Assembly (NCBI GenBank): GCA_904419105.1
Contig: CAJFQR010000045.1
Coordinates: 1-10,709, forward strand
DNA length: 10,709 nucleotides
Source of the DNA: Candidatus Avimicrobium faecavium
GTDB lineage: Bacteria; Bacillota; Clostridia; Oscillospirales; Ruminococcaceae
Reading direction: 5' to 3'
Shown here: one piece after another, positions 5,355 through 10,709 of the stretch
Layout: every line of letters starts with the position of its first letter
Position numbering within the stretch: the stretch's first letter is position 1
Position numbers and translations under genes: made by a program
The notes under the pieces: model-generated
Told to the model about the DNA's origin: nothing
Seen by the model: the letters and a program-made list of their open reading frames with translations, nothing else
The model's database searches: none

Positions 5355-7040
5355 TTATTCCCCGTCACTCTCTTCGCTCTCATCAGCCGAAGCACCAACG
5401 GTGAGAGTGACCACATCAGTGGTTTTGTCGATGGTCTGCCCCTCCACCACACTGGTCTGGCCGACGATGCCCGGGGCATAGGCATCGCTTTCGACGATCT
5501 CATAGCGAATCCCCATATCTCCAAGGGTCTTGAGGGCAAATTCAAGCTGACTACCCACCAGCCCTGGCATCTGTACATTGCGGGAACCCTGGCTTACAGT
5601 AAGAATGATAATGCCCCGGTTGATCATCTTCACCCCGGGATCCGGGGCCTGTTCGATGATGATGCCCTCGGGAATCGAGTCGTCATATTCATAGACAATG
5701 CTGAACTGAAAGTCCTCTTCCCATTCCGCATTGGAAGTAACACTGTCCACATACCGGCCAACCAGAGACGGCACAGTATTGGGCTCCGGGAAATCGATGA
5801 CCGATGGCTCACTGCCAAAGAAATCAAAGCTGGGCAGCTGCAGTGGCACTCCGATAAGGACACTCACCAGTACGGCAGCGGCACAGCAGGTTGCGGCAAA
5901 GGCCGTCAACAACAGAGCAATTTTCCCTTTGGAGAACTTCTTTCGGGGGCGCCGGGCAGGTCCCTGACTCCGATCAGGAAGAACGGTAGTCTTTTCCTCC
6001 GGTACAGCAGCCGGGCGTTTGCCGATCACCCGGGTCTTTTCATCGAGGATCAGCGTCTCATTGGCACGGATGGAAAACACCGAGGTATCCCCCTGCCGGG
6101 ACTGAAGAATTGCCGCCGAGAGTTCCTCGATGCTCTGAATGCGGGCAGCGCTGTCCATCTGCAAGGCCTTTCCCACAGCCGGCAGCAGACTCCCCGGAGC
6201 CCCGACAACGCCGGAAAAGGACAGTTCCTCCCCGGCACGGCGCTCGGTGGCCGCCGGCAGCACCCGGCCGGTGAGCATATAGTAGGCCACTGCACCGATG
6301 CCATAGACATCAGTCCAGCTGCCCTGCCACAGGTTGGCCTCATACTGCTCCGGAGCAGAAAAGCCCGGATAGAGCTCTTCGGGAATTCCGCTGCCGCGGG
6401 TGCGAAGCGACAGCGTAGAGAACCCGGTAAGGACGATGTTGGACTCCTCATCGATGAAAATGTTGGACGGGCTGACACCACCGTGGATCATCCCCACCCG
6501 ATGCACCGGCGTCAGCGCCGCACAGAGTTCAAGCACCACCCGGCGAGCTTCGATAGCCGGCATTGCCCCACGCTCCCGGACATACTGGCCCAATGTAGGC
6601 AGGTCGTAGAGCTCACAGACAACATAGGCGGTACCCTCCTCCAGGAAGATCTCCCGTACCTTCTGCAAACCTTCAGCCGGATTTTCCGCCACCGCCTTGT
6701 AAATGTCAGTGAAGTCAAACATCAGGCTCTTGAAGGGAAGCAGCACACTGTCATCCACCTGAACGGTGCCGTCTGCCTGGCGGGTACAGAGCCCCTTGGG
6801 GAAATATTCCCGGATCACCACCCGGGCGTCGTCCTGAATATCATACCCCAGGTAGGTGATGCCTTCTCCGTTGACCGAGAGCACGCGGCCTATCTGATAG
6901 CGTCCTGTAAGCAGTGAGTTAACCGCCCGGGCTTGGGCGCGGGTGCTCTCCGCCACTGCAGCATCCCGCTCTCCGCCGCAGTGCGGACAGATATTTTCCT
7001 CACAGAGGTTGAGACAGAAGGGACATCTCTCCTGCGCCAC
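5355..7040 (-). CDS. Membrane PASTA protein with zinc ribbon and degenerate kinase domain (pseudokinase)
   Basis: Encodes 561 residues. Order of parts: a zinc ribbon (Cys6, Cys9, Cys18, Cys21); a Ser/Thr-kinase-like domain (about 45-312); a basic linker with R-R-P-R-K-K (363-368); one membrane helix (373-398); two PASTA domains outside the cell (about 423-484 and 489-549); and an acidic tail. The fold is recognisable from G-x-G-I-T-Y-L-G (58-65), R-E-Y-F-P (77-81), S-A-P-E-Q-Y (228-233) and W-T-D-V-Y-G-I-G (242-249). Catalysis looks lost: the ATP-anchoring Lys of the VAIK motif is Arg77, HRD reads H186-G-G so the catalytic Asp is Gly188, and the Mg-binding Asp of DFG is Gly206. Only Asn193 remains. 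PASTA domains bind peptidoglycan or lipid II, so a wall-sensing scaffold next to a PBP is plausible (inference). The start is GTG with AAGGAG about 11 nt upstream. Confidence 0.9.
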   Translation of the reverse strand: MAQERCPFCLNLCEENICPHCGGERDAAVAESTRAQARAVNSLLTGRYQIGRVLSVNGEGITYLGYDIQDDARVVIREYFPKGLCTRQADGTVQVDDSVLLPFKSLMFDFTDIYKAVAENPAEGLQKVREIFLEEGTAYVVCELYDLPTLGQYVRERGAMPAIEARRVVLELCAALTPVHRVGMIHGGVSPSNIFIDEESNIVLTGFSTLSLRTRGSGIPEELYPGFSAPEQYEANLWQGSWTDVYGIGAVAYYMLTGRVLPAATERRAGEELSFSGVVGAPGSLLPAVGKALQMDSAARIQSIEELSAAILQSRQGDTSVFSIRANETLILDEKTRVIGKRPAAVPEEKTTVLPDRSQGPARRPRKKFSKGKIALLLTAFAATCCAAAVLVSVLIGVPLQLPSFDFFGSEPSVIDFPEPNTVPSLVGRYVDSVTSNAEWEEDFQFSIVYEYDDSIPEGIIIEQAPDPGVKMINRGIIILTVSQGSRNVQMPGLVGSQLEFALKTLGDMGIRYEIVESDAYAPGIVGQTSVVEGQTIDKTTDVVTLTVGASADESEESDGE

Positions 7041-7117
7041 TGGCAGCTCGCTCCTTTCGTACAGAATACCATTCCCGCCGGGATCCGGAAGGCGACAGGG
7101 TACAAAACACTATTATA

Positions 7118-7146
7118 ATCATACTATATTTTACGGTACCGTGCAA
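7118..7146 (-). promoter_or_regulatory. Promoter of the PASTA pseudokinase gene
   Basis: TTGCAC (7146-7141) is followed after exactly 17 nt by TATGAT (7123-7118). A perfect TATAAT overlaps the region just downstream (7117-7112) but would be 23 nt from this -35. Transcription from the first box would start near 7111, giving a leader of about 70 nt before the GTG at 7040. Confidence 0.8.
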
Positions 7147-7160
7147 GTTCTTTTGCTGTC

Positions 7161-7176
7161 GAACCGATGTCGGTTC
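7161..7176. repeat. 16-bp palindrome upstream of the pseudokinase promoter
   Basis: GAACCGA-TG-TCGGTTC is a perfect 7-bp inverted repeat around two bases. It lies 14 nt upstream of the -35 box of the pseudokinase gene and 14 nt after the birA stop. No T tract follows on either strand, so it is a poor terminator; its position suits a binding site for a dimeric regulator. It does not fit the Firmicute LexA box spacing. Function is unknown. Confidence 0.5.
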
Positions 7177-7189
7177 TATTGAATAAGTA

Positions 7190-8182
7190 TCATTTTTCAG
7201 CCGGATCACTGCACTGCCGCCAGCTCTCTCCAACCGGTCGAATGCTCACCTCTCCAGTAGTCAGACGCCGGCGTCCGGAGGCAGTGCGCACCACCAGCGC
7301 ACAGTCGTCATCGATAGCCTCTGCAACGGCAAGATAGCTCTCACCGGACGGAGATACCACTTTCACCTCGCTGCCGAGCAGCAGACTGCGCCGGCGGTAC
7401 TCCTGCAGAAAGGAACCGTCTGCCGCCGCCTTGGGCAGTGCCTCCCGAAATGCCCGGATCAAGGCGGCAGCAGCTTCCACCCGGCCGCTTCCAACTCGCA
7501 GTACATCCCGAAGGCTGCCGGCCACCGAGGGCAGCAGCGCCGGCTCGGTGGCGAAATTCACTCCAATACCTATGAGAAAGCCCAGAATCCGTCCGTTCTC
7601 CCCGGGCACCGCCTCGGTGAGGATGCCGGAGACCTTTGCCCCGTCGAGAAAGAGGTCGTTGACCCATTTGATATGCAGCTCCCTGGTGAGAAAAGGTTCA
7701 AGTGCCTGGGAAGCCAACACTGCTGATGCCGGTGTGAGCCAGGTCGGAGAAAAGCGGTCCGTTACAGCCCGCAGCAGCACTGTCAGATAGATGCCGCTTC
7801 CCCCAGGCGAGGAGAACGCTCGCCCCCGCTGGCCCCGGCCGGCGGTCTGGGTATCGGCAAGCACCGCAGTGCCGTTCGCCGCTCCGGCGAGCAGCAGCTG
7901 CCGAGCCACATCGTTGGTTGAGCCCACTGCACTATAGAGCTGCACTCCGCCGCCGGTCAAAAAGTCAAGCTCTGCCTGGAGATAGGCATGGGGACTTTCA
8001 CGGAGAAAAAGTCCTCCGCCGGTATGATAGCAGGCAAAATCTCCCTGCTGGCAGAGCACGGCCGCAAGGCGCCCTCCCTGTCCGCCGGCGCCCATGTCGT
8101 ACAGCTCAAACTCATTCAAGTGCCCACCGGCGTGCCACAACCGCCGGCGTACCCGCTGCAAATCCTGCATCGTCTCGATCAT
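7190..8182 (-). CDS. birA: Biotin--[acetyl-CoA-carboxylase] ligase
   Basis: Encodes 330 residues of a biotin protein ligase, which forms biotinyl-AMP and transfers biotin to a lysine of carboxylase carrier proteins. The catalytic domain (about 80-260) shows S-T-N-D (88-91), G-R-G-Q-R-G-R (115-121, the biotinyl-AMP loop), K-W-V-N-D-L (172-177, with the active-site lysine) and K-V-S-G-I-L-T-E (183-190). The C-terminal SH3-like domain (about 262-316) contains R-R-R-S-L-L-L-G and the closing T-G-E-V-S-I-R. The first 78 residues do not show the winged helix-turn-helix of repressor-type BirA: they are Gly-rich and contain two cysteines, so autoregulation by DNA binding is doubtful. The ATG at 8182 has GGGAGGG 6 nt upstream; longer frames would run through the tRNA. 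Only 22 nt separate it from the tRNA terminator. Confidence 0.93.
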   Translation of the reverse strand: MIETMQDLQRVRRRLWHAGGHLNEFELYDMGAGGQGGRLAAVLCQQGDFACYHTGGGLFLRESPHAYLQAELDFLTGGGVQLYSAVGSTNDVARQLLLAGAANGTAVLADTQTAGRGQRGRAFSSPGGSGIYLTVLLRAVTDRFSPTWLTPASAVLASQALEPFLTRELHIKWVNDLFLDGAKVSGILTEAVPGENGRILGFLIGIGVNFATEPALLPSVAGSLRDVLRVGSGRVEAAAALIRAFREALPKAAADGSFLQEYRRRSLLLGSEVKVVSPSGESYLAVAEAIDDDCALVVRTASGRRRLTTGEVSIRPVGESWRQCSDPAEK

Positions 8183-8204
8183 CGGATCCCTCCCATCTGT
8201 TCTG

Positions 8205-8241
8205 AAAAAGAAAGAGCCCGGATGCCGAAGCATCCGAGCTC
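8205..8241 (-). terminator. Rho-independent terminator after tRNA-Pro
   Basis: GAGCTCGGATGC pairs with GCATCCGGGCTC over 12 bp (one G-T wobble) around a TTCG tetraloop, followed by a T-rich tract interrupted by one C (TTTCTTTTT). It starts 8 nt after the encoded CCA of the tRNA. The next gene, birA, begins 22 nt beyond the T tract, so any birA transcript from the tRNA promoter must read through it. Confidence 0.93.
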
Positions 8242-8249
8242 TCTGCGAT

Positions 8250-8326
8250 TGGTCGGAGTAGCGGGATTCGAACCCACGGCCTCTACCACCCCAAGGTAGC
8301 GCGCTACCAATCTGCGCCATACCCCG
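8250..8326 (-). tRNA. tRNA-Pro (anticodon GGG)
   Basis: The 77-nt sequence folds as a complete cloverleaf with encoded CCA (8252-8250). Acceptor arms CGGGGTA and TACTCCG pair with one G-T; the D stem is GCGC/GCGC; the anticodon stem is CTACC/GGTAG with loop TTGGGGT, giving anticodon GGG (codons CCC and CCU). The T arm is GTGGG-TTCGAAT-CCCGC. A C at position 1 and A discriminator fit proline tRNAs. It is a single tRNA gene with its own promoter and terminator. Confidence 0.97.
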
Positions 8327-8340
8327 TCAACGCAAAAACT

Positions 8341-8369
8341 ATTATATCATCGCCTGACGGGAAATGCAA
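8341..8369 (-). promoter_or_regulatory. Sigma-A-type promoter of tRNA-Pro
   Basis: TTGCAT (8369-8364) and a perfect TATAAT (8346-8341) are separated by exactly 17 nt. Transcription would start near 8334, giving only about 8 nt of 5' leader for RNase P to remove. The surrounding 138-nt gap between the histidine kinase and the tRNA holds nothing else that I can support. Confidence 0.9.
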
Positions 8370-8464
8370 GGCCCAATTTTACTTTTAGCAATTTGGATAA
8401 AAAATCCCGAATTTCTCTGCTGAAAACGCCAAATCATCCAGACCATTTCTCAGCCTGAATTTTC

Positions 8465-10153
8465 TCACTCTGTTTTCGAGGGCCGCAGCTTCGGCAAAGC
8501 AAGGGTAACAGTAGTGCCAACCCCTTCCTGGCTTTCCAGATGGAGCGACGCTCCAAGGGCAATCGCCCCGTGCTTGACGATGGAAAGCCCCAGTCCTGTG
8601 CCTCCGATCTCCCGGGAATGACTCTTGTCCACCCGGTAAAACCGTTCGAACACCCGCTGCTGGTCCTCCGCAGGAATGCCAATGCCGGTGTCCCGTACTG
8701 CAATACTCACCTCTGCCGGAGCTTCGGTTACCGTAATGCGGACACTGCCTTCGGCTTTGTTGTATTTGATGGCGTTGTCACAGATGTTGTAGATTACCTC
8801 GTCCAGGATCCGGCGGGATGTCTCGACCAAGACACTCTCCGGCGCCTGAACGGTACAGACAACCTTTCTTCTGTCCGCAACAGCGGAGAGTCGGTCGATG
8901 ATCTCTTCACAGAGCGCAGTGACATCCACCTTCTCCCGGTCGAATCCGCCTCCCTGAGCCCGCTCGTCCAGTTCGGAAAGGCGGATAATATCCCCAACCA
9001 ATGTGATAAGACGCTGGGTCTCGTCGTAGATACGGCTGGAAAAGTCGATGACATCCTCCTGAGGTACCGTACCGGTGCGCATCAATTCAGCAAAACCGGA
9101 GATGGAGGTCAGCGGCGTCTTGAGCTCATGGGAGACATTGGCGGTAAACTCACGGCGCAGCTGCTCCCGCTGCTGGCTCTCTGTGACATCGAGGATGATG
9201 ATTACGGCTCCGATCACCCGCTCACCATCCAGCACCGGATTGGCCAGCAGGTTGTAGACACGCCCGCTCCGCTCCATATTCTGCTCAGCATGGCGGCCGG
9301 CCAGCGATTCATCGACGACGGTACGGAACACCTCGCTCCGGTTGAGAATCAGCACACTCTTTCCAGTGGCCCCTTCCGGGACGCCAAGCAGCCGCAGCGC
9401 CGCCGAATTGTAGGTGAGCAGGTTAGTGCCCCGATCGATCATTAAAAATCCCTCAGTCATATTCTCGGTTATGAGGCGGAACTCCTCCCGCATTTTCACC
9501 GCTTCTTCAAGCTGCTGTTCAATGGTAGCCCGCTGGTGCTCAATGCGTAAAAACAGCGGCGCCAGCTCGTCGTATTCCTCCAAGCCGGAGGGATTTTCAT
9601 CCAGATCCATACTGTTGAGCGGCCGCACAATAGCGTGAGACACCTGGGATGCGGCAAAGGCAGATACTCCAAGCACCACCAAAATCAGCACAAAAACGGG
9701 TTGGGCAAAGCGCAGCAGTACGGTGAGCACCGACTCCTGCACATCCGAGACACGCAGCACATCACCGTTCTCAAGACGGAGAGCGTAGTAGATGGTGCGC
9801 TCCATCAGCGTACGGGAGTATCGCACGCTCTCCCCGACACCAGTCTCTTTCGCCTCGACAAACTCCTCTCTGTCCCGGTGGTTCTCCATAGCGGCCGAAT
9901 TGGCCTCGCTGTCGTAGAGGACGGTACCGTCCCCTCCGATCAGCGTCACTCTCTTATCGTCATAAGAGAGGCCGTCCAAAAAGCTCTCCCCGGCGGCGTC
10001 AATACCTTTGGCCAGGTAAGAGGCCTCAGTGCGCAGTTCCTGCTCAAGCTGCTGTCCAAAATACTGGGAGAGCATACCGAGCACAAAGACAAGACTCAGC
10101 GCAAAAACCGCCAGTGCTGTTGCGCAGACTGAGCGAAAGATCCTTTTGTACAT
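8465..10153 (-). CDS. PhoR-like sensor histidine kinase with PAS domain
   Basis: Encodes 562 residues of a membrane sensor kinase that phosphorylates the response regulator encoded just upstream. Order: membrane helix 1 (about 9-31); an extracytoplasmic sensor domain of about 120 residues; membrane helix 2 (151-171); a short HAMP-like linker starting I-V-R-P-L-N (175-180); a coiled segment (about 195-225); a PAS domain (about 226-325); HisKA with the H box F-T-A-N-V-S-H-E-L-K-T-P (phospho-accepting His342); and HATPase_c. The ATPase boxes are intact: N-I-C-D-N-A (456-461), D-T-G-I-G-I-P (488-494), F-E-R-F (502-505) and G-G-T-G-L-G-L (517-523). The architecture matches PhoR/WalK-type kinases; phosphate sensing is possible but no pst or phoU gene is in view. 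GGAGG within the end of the regulator gene is 10 nt from the ATG, so translation is probably coupled. Confidence 0.95.
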   Translation of the reverse strand: MYKRIFRSVCATALAVFALSLVFVLGMLSQYFGQQLEQELRTEASYLAKGIDAAGESFLDGLSYDDKRVTLIGGDGTVLYDSEANSAAMENHRDREEFVEAKETGVGESVRYSRTLMERTIYYALRLENGDVLRVSDVQESVLTVLLRFAQPVFVLILVVLGVSAFAASQVSHAIVRPLNSMDLDENPSGLEEYDELAPLFLRIEHQRATIEQQLEEAVKMREEFRLITENMTEGFLMIDRGTNLLTYNSAALRLLGVPEGATGKSVLILNRSEVFRTVVDESLAGRHAEQNMERSGRVYNLLANPVLDGERVIGAVIIILDVTESQQREQLRREFTANVSHELKTPLTSISGFAELMRTGTVPQEDVIDFSSRIYDETQRLITLVGDIIRLSELDERAQGGGFDREKVDVTALCEEIIDRLSAVADRRKVVCTVQAPESVLVETSRRILDEVIYNICDNAIKYNKAEGSVRITVTEAPAEVSIAVRDTGIGIPAEDQQRVFERFYRVDKSHSREIGGTGLGLSIVKHGAIALGASLHLESQEGVGTTVTLALPKLRPSKTE

Positions 10154-10159
10154 CGAAGT

Positions 10160-10709
10160 TTAGCCTCCGATCTTATATCCGATGCCCTTGACCGTCTCGA
10201 TACAGCTGCCGGCTTCGCCAAGCTTCTGTCGCAGACGGCGAATGTGAACATCGACAGTGCGGGTGTCTCCGTCAAAGTCATAACCCCAGATGGTGCTCAG
10301 CAGCGTATCCCTGGTCAGGACGCGGCCATCCGCCTCAAGCAGCGCGCACAACAGCTCATACTCCTTATAGGTCAGGGTGATGTCCTCTCCGCCAACCTGG
10401 ACTATGTGCCGCCCCGGCTGGACATACAGCTCACCTACCCGCCAGGATTTTTCCTCGGTATCGCCACCGGTACGGCGCAGCACCGCCCGGATGCGGGAGA
10501 TGAGCTCCATCATGCCGAATGGCTTGGCGATATAGTCATCGGCGCCGGAATCCAGGCCGGTGACCTTGTCGAATTCACTGCTCTTGGCGGTGAGCATGAT
10601 CACCGGCAGCCGGCGGGTATCCGACCGGCTGCGCAGTTTATTGAGGATGGTCAGGCCATCTTCCTGCGGCAGCATAATGTCCAGCAGCACAAGCTGGGGC
10701 AGCCGGTTC
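10160..10709 (-). CDS. OmpR/PhoB-family response regulator (5' end outside window)
   Basis: About 182 codons are visible; the frame stays open to the window edge, so roughly the first 45 residues are missing, assuming the usual length near 228. The visible receiver part contains the phospho-accepting Asp in L-V-L-L-D-I-M-L-P, the switch Thr in M-L-T-A-K, and the conserved Lys in A-K-P-F. The winged-helix DNA-binding domain follows, with L-T-Y-K-E-Y-E-L-L, T-R-D-T-L-L and the recognition/wing segment R-T-V-D-V-H-I-R-R-L-R-Q-K-L, ending E-T-V-K-G-I-G-Y-K. A GTG within the receiver domain should not be taken as the start, because the upstream codons continue the family pattern. It is paired with the histidine kinase 6 nt downstream; target genes are unknown, and PhoB-like naming rests only on domain type. 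Confidence 0.95.
   Translation of the reverse strand, partial: NRLPQLVLLDIMLPQEDGLTILNKLRSRSDTRRLPVIMLTAKSSEFDKVTGLDSGADDYIAKPFGMMELISRIRAVLRRTGGDTEEKSWRVGELYVQPGRHIVQVGGEDITLTYKEYELLCALLEADGRVLTRDTLLSTIWGYDFDGDTRTVDVHIRRLRQKLGEAGSCIETVKGIGYKIGG

Noticed and set aside
5343..6917. 524-codon open frame on the plus strand opposite the PASTA pseudokinase gene
   Set aside because: It is the antisense shadow of a well-supported gene in GC-rich DNA; the translation has no recognisable domain, and the plus strand has no convincing ribosome-binding site or promoter there.
7161..7176. LexA (SOS) box
   Set aside because: The GAAC and GTTC half-sites are separated by 8 nt, not the 4 nt of the Firmicute LexA site, and the neighbouring genes are not SOS genes.
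8183..8320. N-terminal extension of birA starting at 8320
   Set aside because: The extra codons read through the tRNA-Pro gene and its terminator, and the ATG at 8182 has a strong ribosome-binding site.
8419..8454. Inverted repeat (GCTGAGAA/TTTTCAGC) after the histidine kinase gene as a terminator
   Set aside because: The loop is 20 nt and unpaired, the stem is weak, and no T tract follows it directly; the six Ts at 8404-8399 lie in the loop of another AT-rich repeat.
1..10709. CRISPR array, insertion sequence, prophage or defence genes
   Set aside because: No regularly spaced repeats, transposase motifs, terminal inverted repeats or phage-type genes were found; the coding content is chromosomal housekeeping throughout.

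Overview
This is a GC-rich bacterial window in which every gene I can support lies on the minus strand, so transcription runs from high to low coordinates. Gene content and style point to a clostridial Firmicute, probably an Oscillospirales-like gut lineage. The reasons are an SRP RNA–dnaX–ybaB–recR block, strong GGAGG ribosome-binding sites, sigma-A-type promoters (TTGCAx-17-TATxAT), a PhoR-like kinase of the clostridial type, and a PASTA protein of the 'zinc ribbon + EYFP' kinase family. The genus assignment is inference; no 16S or other marker is present.

Layout in transcription order. (1) 10709-8465: a two-component pair, an OmpR/PhoB response regulator (5' end cut by the window edge) and a PhoR-like PAS histidine kinase 6 nt downstream. 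(2) 8369-8205: a tRNA-Pro(GGG) with its own consensus promoter, encoded CCA and a UUCG-capped terminator. (3) 8182-7190: biotin protein ligase birA, starting only 22 nt after that terminator and carrying an N-terminal region that does not look like the usual BirA helix-turn-helix. (4) 7176-5307: a palindrome, a strong promoter, and a membrane PASTA protein whose kinase domain has lost the catalytic residues (a pseudokinase), closed by a strong terminator. (5) 5304-3418: a class B penicillin-binding protein with a TTG start, followed 1 nt later by a 71-aa HMA-fold-like protein lacking the metal-binding cysteines. (6) 3388-479: a consensus promoter, the SRP RNA gene, dnaX, ybaB and recR, ending at a strong terminator. 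(7) 435-19: a small GtrA-family membrane protein.

Most of the window is housekeeping: protein targeting, clamp loading, recombinational repair, biotinylation, decoding of proline codons and phosphate-type signalling. The less ordinary parts are the PASTA pseudokinase next to a class B PBP that itself lacks PASTA domains, the cysteine-less HMA-like partner of that PBP, the atypical BirA N-terminus, and a recurring arrangement in which a gene starts a short distance (22-61 nt) after a strong terminator. I found no mobile element, CRISPR array, phage gene or defence system, and no plus-strand gene.
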